Assembly (NCBI RefSeq): GCF_009834545.1
Contig: NZ_CP019427.1
Span: 3,602,001-3,666,000 of the forward strand
Origin: Pseudomonas sp. S04
GTDB lineage: Bacteria; Pseudomonadota; Gammaproteobacteria; Pseudomonadales; Pseudomonadaceae
Direction: 5' to 3'
Length of the DNA: 64,000 bases
Shown: positions 51,262 through 59,899 of the stretch, piece after piece
How the letters are laid out: every line of letters starts with the position of its first letter
Position numbering within the stretch: position 1 is the first letter of the stretch
Program-made: the position numbers and the translations under genes
Notes under the pieces: model-generated
The model's database searches: none
What the model was told of the DNA's origin: nothing
Seen by the model: only the letters and a program-made list of their open reading frames with translations

Positions 51262-53175
51262 TCAGGGCAATTGCAGCGCCTGGGTGACCTCGGCCCAAGG
51301 CACGAACTTGAAGTTCTGGGTCTGTTCGGGCATCCGCTTGCGCCCGTCCTGCACCACCAGCATGCCCTTGCTCCAGGCCCCGCCGAGGTTGACCGCGGTG
51401 ACCTCCAGGCCGTCGGTTTCTGCGGCACCGTCGATGCCGGCCGGCGCATTCAGGCCGACCCGAAAGGCCCCGCGGGAGGCGAAGGGCGGCTCGGCGTCCA
51501 GCACCAGGTAGCTGTCGTTGCCTTGGCTGGAGATCACCAGGTAGTCATGGCTCGGGCTTTGATACAGCGCCAGGCCCTCGACATCGGCGTGCAGTTGCGG
51601 GCCGACCTTGATCACGCTGGTCAACTGCGCCGGCTGATCGGCACGGGCATCCACCGCCCAGACCCCCACGTCCTCTTCGCCGAGGAACAGGCGCTGGCGT
51701 TGATCGTCGGCCACACAGCCTTCGGGCTGGCTGTCGACCTTGAACTGGCGCACCAACTCACCCTGCACCACACCACTGGGTGCACTCAGGCGGTATTGCA
51801 GGAAGGTGCCATCCTTGCCGTTGGCAATTGCATACAGCTCGCCACTGGCGGGCTGGAACAGGCAGATGCCATAGATGTCCTTGAGCGGCGTGGCGATCTC
51901 GCCGGCCTCGCGCAACTCACCGCTGCTGCGGTCGATGCTGAACAGGCTGAGGCTGTTGTGATCGCGATTACTCGCCACCGCGAGGTCGACCGTCTGCTGG
52001 CGGAGCTTGAAGTTGGGCCGCACGTCGACATTGTTCAGGCGCCCCACCGGCAACTCCTGAAGCAGCTTGCCTTGCAGGTCATAGGCCAACAGGCCCTGCT
52101 TTTTGTTGGTGCCCAGGACCCGGCTCAAGGCCGGTTGTTGCGGGTGAATCCAGATCGCCGGATCGTCCGCCGCATCGCCCTGGCGCCCGACCGGGTCACT
52201 CTGGGCCAGCGCGCCGACGCTCGGCAGCACCGGTGCCAAGGGCACAGGCTTGGCCTGCCAGTCCAGTTCGCCCTGGTACAGACGCCCGTCGTCGTCATCA
52301 CGCAGCAAAAGTTGCAGGCCGTTGGCGGTGGTCCGCAGGGCGAGGTTCTGCGGTTCTTTCAACTCACTCACGGGCAGTTTTGCTACGGCGCTCCACGCAG
52401 CGTCCTGCTGCTGATACAGGTGCAGCTGTGCCGCCTTGGGGTCTAGCCCGACCACGCCGCCCGGCACCAGCGCCATGGCCCCGGCCTCCTGGCTGATATC
52501 GCCAAAGGGCTTGCGCAGGGCCACCGGCACCCGCAACACCTCGGCCTCAGGGTGGGCCGGATAGGCCCACCAGCCGACGTTTTCCTCGTTGACCAGTAAC
52601 TGGTTGGCGCCATCGTCGACCTGGCAGAACTGCGCCGAAGGCGGCAGCGGCAAACCTCGAACCCGCTGCGGTTGCGGGTTCAACTGTGCACCGTGGCCCA
52701 CCAGCCACTGCTCACCCTTGCCCTCCTCGCCCACCAGGAACAGGAACAGGTTGCTGGCGTCGTCGCGGTACAGGCACAGGCCATTGACCGCAAAGTCCCG
52801 CGTTGGCAGATACACCGGCTGGCCAAAACGCCGCTGGCGCGGATCAAGGCTGACCAGCAGTGCCTGCTGCCGACTGTTGTCGAGACTGGCCAACAGCACC
52901 TGCTGGCCGGCAGCCCGGCGGTCCAGGCCACTGAAAGTGCCAGCCAGGTTGGCCAGCGGCGCACCTTGTTCGTCTAGCAACAGCAAGCCATCGCGCTCAC
53001 TGGCCGCCAGGCGCTGCGGGCCGAGGTCGGCCGGCAAGAACGCCAGTGCATCCACAGTGAGACCGGGGGCCCAGGGGCTGAGAGTCAACTTCGGCCCGGC
53101 GGCCAACGCCTGGCCCGTGCCCAGGCAGATCAAGGCGGCCAACAGGCAGCGCTTGGGGGAAAACGAAATAGTCAT
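51262..53175 (-). CDS. Beta-propeller phytase, two-domain
   Basis: A 637-residue exported calcium-dependent phytase (3-phytase family) releasing phosphate from phytate. A signal peptide ends at QALAA (about residue 26). The C-terminal domain (about 310-637) has the family landmarks DAADDPAIWIHP, GTNKKQGLLAYDLQGK, PEGCVADDQRQRLFLGEEDVGVW, DVEGLALY and SQGNDSYLV. The N-terminal half (about 27-300) looks like a second, degenerate propeller, as in tandem-domain phytases. AAGGA precedes the ATG. It lies 46 bp behind the TonB receptor gene. Confidence 0.9.
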   Translation of the reverse strand: MTISFSPKRCLLAALICLGTGQALAAGPKLTLSPWAPGLTVDALAFLPADLGPQRLAASERDGLLLLDEQGAPLANLAGTFSGLDRRAAGQQVLLASLDNSRQQALLVSLDPRQRRFGQPVYLPTRDFAVNGLCLYRDDASNLFLFLVGEEGKGEQWLVGHGAQLNPQPQRVRGLPLPPSAQFCQVDDGANQLLVNEENVGWWAYPAHPEAEVLRVPVALRKPFGDISQEAGAMALVPGGVVGLDPKAAQLHLYQQQDAAWSAVAKLPVSELKEPQNLALRTTANGLQLLLRDDDDGRLYQGELDWQAKPVPLAPVLPSVGALAQSDPVGRQGDAADDPAIWIHPQQPALSRVLGTNKKQGLLAYDLQGKLLQELPVGRLNNVDVRPNFKLRQQTVDLAVASNRDHNSLSLFSIDRSSGELREAGEIATPLKDIYGICLFQPASGELYAIANGKDGTFLQYRLSAPSGVVQGELVRQFKVDSQPEGCVADDQRQRLFLGEEDVGVWAVDARADQPAQLTSVIKVGPQLHADVEGLALYQSPSHDYLVISSQGNDSYLVLDAEPPFASRGAFRVGLNAPAGIDGAAETDGLEVTAVNLGGAWSKGMLVVQDGRKRMPEQTQNFKFVPWAEVTQALQLP

Positions 53176-53221
53176 GGAAGTCCTTGGTGATGTATTGCCC
53201 GAATCTGTGGTCCGCAGGGAA

Positions 53222-55765
53222 TCAAAAATGGGTAAAGGTCAGGCCGAGCTTGAAGGTCGGGCCGTACTCTTCGTATTGGGCGTTGTAGGCGCCGTGGCCG
53301 GTGTAGACGTAGTACGACTCGTCCGTGAGGTTCTGCGCCTCGAAGTTGACCTGCAGGTTCTTGGTCAGCGAGTAACGCGCACTGAAGTCAACGAAGGTCT
53401 GGGCATCCACGTGCAGGTCGTGGGCCTTGTCGTTGATCGCGGCCAGCTCATAGAGGTAGTCGGACTTGTAGTTGGCCGACAGGCGCAGGCTGAGCTTGTC
53501 GTCTTCCCAGCCGAGCATCAGGTTGCCGACGGTGTCCGACTGGCTCGGCAGGTCGATGCTGCGCTTGCGGTTGCTGCCGCTGGCGGCGTCGAAGCCTTCA
53601 ATCTGCGCATCAGAACGGCTGAAGGTGGCGTTGGCGCCCAGCAGCAGGCCGTTCCAGGGGGCGGGCAGCCAGTCGTATTTCTGCGAGTAGGCCAGTTCCA
53701 GCCCGTAGAGCTTGGCGCTGTCACCGTTGGTGAAGGTGTGGGCCTCGGAGAAATCGACCCAGGCACCGCTGCCGGCGACGTCGGTGTTGTAGACGAAGTT
53801 CTGGATGTCCTTGTAGAACACGAACGCCGAGACCGTGCCGGCACGGCCCATGTAGTGCTCGATGCCCAGGTCCAGGTTGCTCGACTCCAGGGGCTTGAGG
53901 TTGGGGTTGCCAAAGGTTGCCTCGTCATCGTCGATGACAAACCCCGGCGCCAGTTGACCGAAGGTCGGCCGCACCACGGACTTGGTCCAGGCCGCGCGCA
54001 CCTGGGTGTTCTTGTCCAGTTGGTAGCGCGCGTGCAGGCCGGGCAACCAGTGGTGATAGCTACTCTTGCTGTCGCTGGCCTCGAACTCGCCGTCGTTGAC
54101 CCCGGTGCCCTTGGCCGCGAACTCGGTGCCTTCGTAGCGCATGCCGGCAATGAAGCGCCAATCGTCGATGTCCAGGGTGTTCATCAGGTAGCCGGCGTTG
54201 ATGTCCTCGCTCATCTTGAAGTCGTTGACCCGTGACTCGGTCTCGTCATAGAAGTCCGCCCGGTCGAGGCCGCCGATCAGGTCCTTGATCGCGCTGCCAC
54301 TGATGCCCGGACCGAACTCGCCGAGACGGTAGTGCACCTTGCCCTTCTGGAACTGGCTGAGGTTGAGCTGTTCATCACTGAACCCCAGGTCGTCGAAGTC
54401 CTCATAGACCCAGGCGTCGAGGTTGTTGTCTTTGTTGCGCCGGCTGACCTTGCCGCCGAACTTGACCTGCGACGCATACCCGCTGAGGTCATAGTCGCGG
54501 GCCAGGTCCAGGCGCAGGTTTTTCTCGGTGTCGGTAGTTTTCTGCTGTTCCCAGTCGACCTTGTCGAGGCTGAAGTTGTCGGGGTTGTAGAAGTCCTGGC
54601 CGATGATCAGCCGCGGCTTTTCGCTGTCGTAGAAACCACTGCCGGCAAAGTCCTCGGCGCCGCTGAAGGCGGCATTGGCGATGTGCCCCGGGCTGTCTTC
54701 GCTGGAGCGGCTGTAACCGGCCTGGCCGCTGAGGGTCCACAGGCCCAGCAGGTGCTCGCCACCCAGCACGTAGGATTGGATTTCCTGGGTTTCCTCGCGC
54801 TGCTTGAGCTTGCGCTTGCCATCGGCGTCCCCCAGTTCACCGGCGGCCTGGGGCTCGGCGAACTCGATGCTGGTGGAGTTGCGCGTCTCGCTGTCCTTGT
54901 AGCGGCTGTAGAGGGTGCGCAGGTAATAGCTGCTCAGGTCGTCGGGCTTGTAATCGAAGTTCAGGCCGCCGCCGCTGCGCTCCCGACTGATGTCGTAGTC
55001 ACGCTGCTCGAACTCCTCGAGCCGTGCGCCCCGCTCGAAGTCCCAGGCGCCGCCGGTCTCGACGTTGTCCGAAGCGAAGTCACGCTTCTGCCAGCTCAGC
55101 GCCGCGGCCACGCCGAAGTTGTCGATGCCATCGCCGAGGCTGAAGCGGTCGCTGATCGCCCCGGAAAATTTCGGGCTGGTCTGATGGCTGTTCTGGTCAT
55201 AGCTGGCCTCGCTGCTGCCGGTATAGAACAGGCCCTGATGATCGAAGGCCGACAGGCTCTGCACATCCACGGTGCCACCGAGGGAGTTGGCATCCATGTC
55301 CGGGGTCAGGGTCTTGATCACCGAGAGCGATTGCACCAGCTCCGCCGGCAATACATCGAGGGCCACGGCGCGGCGCTCGCTTTCCGGCGAGGGCACCAGG
55401 GTGCCGTTGATGGTCACGCTGTTGAGGTCCGGTCCCAGGCCCCGCACGCTGACAAACCGGCCTTCGCCCTGGTCGCGCTCGACGCTGATCCCCGGTAGGC
55501 GTTGCACCGCCTCGGCCACGTTCTCGTCCGGCAATTGCGCCACGCCGTCGGCATGCACCACGCTCTTGATGCTGTCGGAGCGGCGCTGTTCCTTGAGCGC
55601 CTGATCGATACTGGCGGCCTGGCCGACCACTTCGATGTGCTCGGTCTGGCCGGCGGTTTCGGCGGCGTGCAAGCGGTCGCTGGCTATCGCCAGGGCCAGG
55701 GCGGTCAGCGTGAAACTGACAAGCCCGGCGGTGCCGCTGCGCGGGTGGCTGCTGCGCTGGTACAT
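53222..55765 (-). CDS. TonB-dependent receptor of the phytase operon
   Basis: An 847-residue outer-membrane receptor without a signalling STN domain. The signal peptide is in the first 35 residues (to LHAAE). The plug shows EHIEVVGQAASIDQALKEQRRSDSIKSVV and NVAEAVQRLPGISVERDQGEGRFVSVRGLGPDLNSVTING, the TonB-receptor type with an SVRG box often seen in non-siderophore (carbohydrate-like) receptors. The barrel ends in HF. The ATG at 55765 follows a G-run; the upstream extension is not signal-like. It is first in the operon with phytase, ExbB, ExbD and TonB. Ligand inferred as inositol phosphates. Confidence 0.87.
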   Translation of the reverse strand: MYQRSSHPRSGTAGLVSFTLTALALAIASDRLHAAETAGQTEHIEVVGQAASIDQALKEQRRSDSIKSVVHADGVAQLPDENVAEAVQRLPGISVERDQGEGRFVSVRGLGPDLNSVTINGTLVPSPESERRAVALDVLPAELVQSLSVIKTLTPDMDANSLGGTVDVQSLSAFDHQGLFYTGSSEASYDQNSHQTSPKFSGAISDRFSLGDGIDNFGVAAALSWQKRDFASDNVETGGAWDFERGARLEEFEQRDYDISRERSGGGLNFDYKPDDLSSYYLRTLYSRYKDSETRNSTSIEFAEPQAAGELGDADGKRKLKQREETQEIQSYVLGGEHLLGLWTLSGQAGYSRSSEDSPGHIANAAFSGAEDFAGSGFYDSEKPRLIIGQDFYNPDNFSLDKVDWEQQKTTDTEKNLRLDLARDYDLSGYASQVKFGGKVSRRNKDNNLDAWVYEDFDDLGFSDEQLNLSQFQKGKVHYRLGEFGPGISGSAIKDLIGGLDRADFYDETESRVNDFKMSEDINAGYLMNTLDIDDWRFIAGMRYEGTEFAAKGTGVNDGEFEASDSKSSYHHWLPGLHARYQLDKNTQVRAAWTKSVVRPTFGQLAPGFVIDDDEATFGNPNLKPLESSNLDLGIEHYMGRAGTVSAFVFYKDIQNFVYNTDVAGSGAWVDFSEAHTFTNGDSAKLYGLELAYSQKYDWLPAPWNGLLLGANATFSRSDAQIEGFDAASGSNRKRSIDLPSQSDTVGNLMLGWEDDKLSLRLSANYKSDYLYELAAINDKAHDLHVDAQTFVDFSARYSLTKNLQVNFEAQNLTDESYYVYTGHGAYNAQYEEYGPTFKLGLTFTHF

Positions 55766-55839
55766 GGTGGTCCCCCCCAAGAGTCCGATAACGCCAGGCA
55801 AGACGCCCGGCAACTGGGAGGGCACGCTAGGGGTGGGGA

Positions 55840-55857
55840 ATGACGGTTCTGTGACAG
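55840..55857 (-). promoter_or_regulatory. PHO-box-like site before the phytase operon
   Basis: On the minus strand CTGTCAC-AGAA-CCGTCAT, against the PhoB box CTGTCAT-N4-CTGTCAT, has 12 of 14 half-site positions matching. It lies 75 bp upstream of the receptor start codon, with TAGCGT 10 nt downstream as a weak -10. PhoB sites normally replace the -35 element, and the spacing fits. Confidence 0.7.
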
Positions 55858-55911
55858 CCACTGCCAGATGGCCCGGTAAACAGGGGGTTTAGCGCGGTTT
55901 TCCTGGGACAG

Positions 55912-56147
55912 TGAGCTGATTTGACCTCTGATACGAGGGGGCCGATCAGCATTTTGCTCTGACTTGAGAGCATCGCGAGCAAGCTCGCTCCCACAGGTTT
56001 AGTGGCCGTACGCAAGATTTGCAGGCAACCAGATTTACTGTGGGAGAGGCCGGGCGGCGCTCCGCTTGCTCGCGATGGCGATTTCCCAGGCACCACGCGC
56101 TGGGTGGCGCAAAAATCGCGTGTCCCAGGCTGAGCTGATTCGACCTC
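55912..56147. repeat. REP pair enclosed by 17-bp direct repeats between the PHO boxes
   Basis: TGAGCTGATTYGACCTC occurs at 55912-55928 and 56131-56147 (one mismatch). Just outside the left copy is CCTGGGACA and just before the right copy its complement TGTCCCAGG. Inside lie ATCGCGAGCAAGCTCGCTCC (55973 on) and the variant arm GGGCGGCGCTCCGCTTGCTC (about 56052). The layout resembles a REP element inserted with target duplication. Confidence 0.6.
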
Positions 56148-56153
56148 CCTGCC

Positions 56154-56171
56154 CTGTCACCCAACTGTCAC
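56154..56171 (+). promoter_or_regulatory. PHO-box-like site before the GGDEF-like gene
   Basis: CTGTCAC-CCAA-CTGTCAC consists of two identical half-sites, 12 of 14 positions matching CTGTCAT-N4-CTGTCAT. It ends 51 bp before the ATG at 56223. TGTGCT 10 nt further on is a poor -10. A second such box on the opposite strand serves the divergent phytase operon. Confidence 0.7.
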
Positions 56172-56222
56172 AGACATCTGCTGTGCTGGCGCGCATTGCT
56201 CGTTCGCCAAAGGATCACGGCC

Positions 56223-57137
56223 ATGTTCTCAGTACTCAAACCCCACCGCTGGAAACTGCTCCTGCTGCTGTTGGCCGCCAACCTGGGGCTGCTCCTGCAC
56301 CTGGCCTGCGGCGAGTTGAAAAGCGTCGGCGAATGGGTCTGGCTGGATATCGTCGGTGAAGGCGGCTCGGCCCTGCTGGCCCTGGTCTGGCTGGGCCTGG
56401 TGCTGAAAAGTCGGCCCGCCGGGCGGGTCACCAATTACCTGGCGCTAGGCCTGGGCTGCATCTTTTTCTCCTGGTGGATCGACAGCCTCGACGAGTTTAT
56501 CCGCCTGCCTGACAGCATCACCTGGGATCACTGGCTGGAGTCCGGGCCGATGCCGGTGGGCATGCTCCTGCTGACCCTGGGCATCTACCACTGGCACCGC
56601 GAACAACTGGCGATCAGCGCGCAGATGGAAAAACGCGAGCGGCTGTTTCGCGAACACCGGCTGTTCGACAAGCTCACGCCCTTGGGCGGTGCCGACTATC
56701 TCAAGCGCCAACTGGCCAGCAGCCTCGACGAAAGCCTGGAGCAGCAGCAACCGCTGTCGCTGCTGGCCCTGGACCTGGACAACTTCGCCGCCATCAACCA
56801 GGCCTGTGGTCACGCTGAAGGCGACGCCGTGCTGCAGGCCGTGAGTCACTTGCTGCTGCTCAACCTGCGGCGCCAGGACCTGCTCTGCCGCCTGGCCGGC
56901 GATCGTTTTGTGGTGGTGCTGGCCAACACCGGCGAAAGCCAGGCGCGGTTACTGGCACTGGAGCTGCAACAGGCGGTGCACGGCCTGGCCCACAAAACCC
57001 GCCAGCACGGCGAACGCTTGCACCTGTCGGCAAGCACCGCGGTGGTGATGGCCATGGACGAATCCCCCGAGCAGTTGCTCAAACGCCTGAACCTGGCGCT
57101 GGCCCGGGCCAAGCAGCCGCTGGCCAAGACGGCCTGA
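56223..57137 (+). CDS. Membrane protein with degenerate GGDEF domain
   Basis: A 304-residue protein. Four to five helices lie in residues about 9-130 (KLLLLLLAANLGLLLHLACG, ALLALVWLGLVL, NYLALGLGCIFFSWW, GPMPVGMLLLTLGIYHW). A GGDEF-like domain (about 150-300) follows, with DLDNFAAINQACGHAEGDAVL, but the signature is AGDRF (225-229) instead of GGDEF. The metal-binding Glu is Arg, so cyclic-di-GMP synthesis is doubtful; it may bind GTP or act as a sensor. It is behind a PHO-like box and 9 bp before an AraC regulator. Confidence 0.8.
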   Translation: MFSVLKPHRWKLLLLLLAANLGLLLHLACGELKSVGEWVWLDIVGEGGSALLALVWLGLVLKSRPAGRVTNYLALGLGCIFFSWWIDSLDEFIRLPDSITWDHWLESGPMPVGMLLLTLGIYHWHREQLAISAQMEKRERLFREHRLFDKLTPLGGADYLKRQLASSLDESLEQQQPLSLLALDLDNFAAINQACGHAEGDAVLQAVSHLLLLNLRRQDLLCRLAGDRFVVVLANTGESQARLLALELQQAVHGLAHKTRQHGERLHLSASTAVVMAMDESPEQLLKRLNLALARAKQPLAKTA

Positions 57138-57146
57138 GGCGCGCAC

Positions 57147-58184
57147 ATGACCTGCAAAACCCTGTGGTACGAAAACGACAGTCGCTTCATTCCCGGGCAC
57201 TACCAGCCGGCGACCCTGATCGACCTGGCCCTCTCGCGGGATATCGACAGCCATCGCCTGTTGCGCGGCACCGGGCTGTTCCATGAGGACATCCTGGCCG
57301 GCCAGACCCGCCTCAGTCCCCAGCAGTTCTTCGCCTTGATTGGCAACAGCAAGCGGCTGCTCGACGCCGACGACAGCAGCTTCCTGTTTGGCCAGCGTTT
57401 GTTGCCGGGGCATTACGGTGCCGCCAGCCATGCCCTGCGCCACGCGCAAAACCTGCACCAGGCTCTCGACACCCTGGTCCAGCAGCAGGCGCTGCTCAGT
57501 CCCTTGGTCACCCCGCAACTGGTGCTGGATGAGCAGTACGCCTACTTCTACTGGCTCGACAGCTGCGGCGCAGGCGAGCAGTGGCGCTTCCTGCTGGAAG
57601 CGAGCATGACCTCGCTGGTCGCCATGAGCCAATGGCTCAGTGGCCAGCGCCTGCCCTGGCAATGCAGTTTAAGCTACGACGAGCCCCGTTATGTCGAACA
57701 GTACTGGGTGCACCTGGGCGAGCAAACCCAGTTCCAGCGCCCGCTGGACATGATGCGCATTCCCCGCCAGTACCTGACGCAAGCCTGGCCCGGTGCCTCC
57801 GCCACGGCCGGCCAGGTCGCACGCCAGGAAGCCCAGCAGCAGTTGGACCAGTTGGGCCATGCCAGCAGTTTTCTCGCCTGCCTGTACCGTTACCTGCAAA
57901 GCCAAGTCCGCCAGGCGCCGAGCCTGGAGCAGGCGGCTCACGCCTTCGCCATGAGCCCGGCCACCCTCAAGCGCAAGTTGCACAAGCACGACACCGGCTT
58001 TCAGCAGCAGGTTGACCTGGTGCGCAAACATGTGGCGCTCTACCTGTACCAGGTCAAGGGTATGAACAACGAGGAAGTCGCGGCCTACTTGAACTTCAAC
58101 GACCCGGCGAACTTTCGGCGCTCGTTCAAGCGCTGGACCGGCAGCACCCCCAACCTGATCCGCCAGTTGTTCTGTGGAGCCTGA
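57147..58184 (+). CDS. AraC-family regulator (arabinose-binding-type N-domain)
   Basis: A 345-residue regulator of the OruR/ArgR-like AraC group with a long N-terminal sensor domain (PATLIDLALSRDIDSHRLLRGTGLFHEDI, DDSSFLFGQRLLPGHYGAASHALRHA). The C-terminal helix-turn-helix pair (about 250-340) shows LEQAAHAFAMSPATLKRKLHKHDTGF and NNEEVAAYLNFNDPANFRRSFKRWTG. It is co-directional with the GGDEF-like gene, 9 bp downstream. By position it may tune the divergent phytase operon; that is inference. Confidence 0.86.
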   Translation: MTCKTLWYENDSRFIPGHYQPATLIDLALSRDIDSHRLLRGTGLFHEDILAGQTRLSPQQFFALIGNSKRLLDADDSSFLFGQRLLPGHYGAASHALRHAQNLHQALDTLVQQQALLSPLVTPQLVLDEQYAYFYWLDSCGAGEQWRFLLEASMTSLVAMSQWLSGQRLPWQCSLSYDEPRYVEQYWVHLGEQTQFQRPLDMMRIPRQYLTQAWPGASATAGQVARQEAQQQLDQLGHASSFLACLYRYLQSQVRQAPSLEQAAHAFAMSPATLKRKLHKHDTGFQQQVDLVRKHVALYLYQVKGMNNEEVAAYLNFNDPANFRRSFKRWTGSTPNLIRQLFCGA

Positions 58185-58262
58185 AACGCCGCAGGCTATC
58201 GAAAGCGCAACCGGGCATTGTTATGCTCGGCGCCTGTCCCCGTCTTTTGCGCAGAGCCCTGA

Positions 58263-59468
58263 ATGCCCCCATCCCTGAACGCAGACCGCAGTCCCTGGCA
58301 GGTGTTCTGGGTGTTCCTGCGCCTGGGCCTGACTTCCTTCGGCGGCCCGATTGCCCATCTGGGCTACTTTCGCCAGGAGTTCGTGGTGCGTCGGCGCTGG
58401 TTGAGTGAGCGCAGCTACGCCGAGCTGGTCACGCTCTGCCAATTCCTGCCCGGCCCGGCCAGCAGCCAGGTCGGCATCGCCCTGGGCCTGTCACGGGCCG
58501 GCTACCGTGGCGCGCTTGCCGCCTGGTGCGGCTTCACCCTGCCCTCGGCCCTGGTGTTGATCCTGTTCGCCCTCGGCCTGCACGACTACGGCGACGTGTT
58601 GCCCGGCGGCATTGTGCATGGCTTGAAAGTGCTGGCGGTGGCGGTAGTCGCCCAGGCGGTCTGGGGCATGGCGCGTTTGTTGTGCCCGGACCTCCCGCGC
58701 ATCCTGCTGATGGCCGCTACCACGTGCCTGGTGCTGATGCTGCCAACTGCCTGGGCCCATGTCGGGGTGATTGCCACGGCCGGGATTGCCGGGCTGTTGC
58801 TGTTCAAGCCGACACCCACCCTCGAGCACGAGCCGTTGCCGATCACCGTCAGCCCGCGCGCCGGGCTGTTTTGGCTGGTGCTGTTTGCGGTGCTGCTGGT
58901 GGGCCTGCCGATCCTCGCCCAACTGCTGGCGAGCCCGACCCTGAGCATGCTCGATGCCTTCTACCGCACCGGCTCGCTGGTGTTCGGCGGCGGCCACGTG
59001 ATGCTGCCGTTGCTGCAGGCCGAAGTGGTGCCCAACGGCTGGGTCAGCAATCAGACTTTCCTCGCCGGCTATGGCGCGACGCAGGCGGTACCTGGGCCGC
59101 TGTTCACCTTCGCGGCCTTTCTCGGTGCGTCGATGCAAGGCCCAAAATCGGGTTGGCTCGGTGGCCTGCTGGGACTGCTGGCGATTTTCGCGCCGTCGTT
59201 CCTGCTGGTGGTCGGCGCACTGCCGTTCTGGGAGCGGCTGCGGCGCAACCTGCGCATGCAGGCGGCAATGCTCGGGATCAACGCCGCGGTGGTCGGCCTG
59301 CTGCTGGCAGCGCTGTATCAGCCGGTCTGGACCAGCGCCATCCTCACCCCGGCAGACTTTGCCCTGGCCCTGGTGGCACTGCTGGCGCTGATGTTCGCCA
59401 AGGTCGCGCCGTGGAAGGTGGTGCTGGGGTGCGGCTTGGCGGGCTGGGGCCTGGATGTCATCCTGTGA
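58263..59468 (+). CDS. chrA: Chromate transporter ChrA
   Basis: A 401-residue long-chain CHR-family membrane protein with two homologous halves. The first has FGGPIAHLGYFRQEFVVRRRWLSERSYAELVTLCQFLPGP and the second FGGGHVMLPLLQAEVVPNGWVSNQTFLAGYGATQAVPGP. ChrA expels chromate from the cytoplasm by proton-motive force. The ATG at 58263 gives the usual short N-terminus. No regulator ChrB or ChrF is adjacent; a GFA protein follows. Confidence 0.9.
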   Translation: MPPSLNADRSPWQVFWVFLRLGLTSFGGPIAHLGYFRQEFVVRRRWLSERSYAELVTLCQFLPGPASSQVGIALGLSRAGYRGALAAWCGFTLPSALVLILFALGLHDYGDVLPGGIVHGLKVLAVAVVAQAVWGMARLLCPDLPRILLMAATTCLVLMLPTAWAHVGVIATAGIAGLLLFKPTPTLEHEPLPITVSPRAGLFWLVLFAVLLVGLPILAQLLASPTLSMLDAFYRTGSLVFGGGHVMLPLLQAEVVPNGWVSNQTFLAGYGATQAVPGPLFTFAAFLGASMQGPKSGWLGGLLGLLAIFAPSFLLVVGALPFWERLRRNLRMQAAMLGINAAVVGLLLAALYQPVWTSAILTPADFALALVALLALMFAKVAPWKVVLGCGLAGWGLDVIL

Positions 59469-59500
59469 GCCATTCGACGACTATGCAGGAACCTCGGTAC

Positions 59501-59899
59501 ATGGATCAGTCACACCGCGGCAGTTGCCTGTGCGGCGCCGTCAGCTACCAGCTCAGCAGCCCACTCAAGGCCTTCACCCATTGCCATTGCCGCAAATGCC
59601 AGAAAGCCCATGGCGCGGCATTCGCCACCTATGCCAGTGCGCCCAGGTCGGCGCTGGCGATCACGGCCGAGGCGTCGCTGCTCAAGGCCTACGAATCCTC
59701 CCCCGGGGTCACCCGCCAGTTCTGCGGGCACTGCGGTTCATCGCTGTTCTGGTCGAATGCCCGAGGCGCGTTCCCGGACTGGATCTCGATTGCTGTCGCG
59801 ACCCTGGACACCCCGTTCCAACCCACCAAGCAAAGCCACAGTTGCCTCGAGGCGAAGGCCTGCTGGTATCAGCTCGACGACGCGCGGTTACCCAGGTAG
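59501..59899 (+). CDS. GFA/CENP-V family zinc protein (second copy)
   Basis: A 132-residue Mss4-like zinc protein with GSCLCGAVSYQ, HCHCRKCQKAHGAAF and FCGHCGSSLFWS, giving the expected cysteine pairs. It is more like typical GFA proteins than the one at 12535-12927. In-frame ATGs at 59483 and 59501 exist; AGGA stands upstream of the second. Its 3' end overlaps the converging epimerase gene by 31 bp. Confidence 0.87.
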   Translation: MDQSHRGSCLCGAVSYQLSSPLKAFTHCHCRKCQKAHGAAFATYASAPRSALAITAEASLLKAYESSPGVTRQFCGHCGSSLFWSNARGAFPDWISIAVATLDTPFQPTKQSHSCLEAKACWYQLDDARLPR

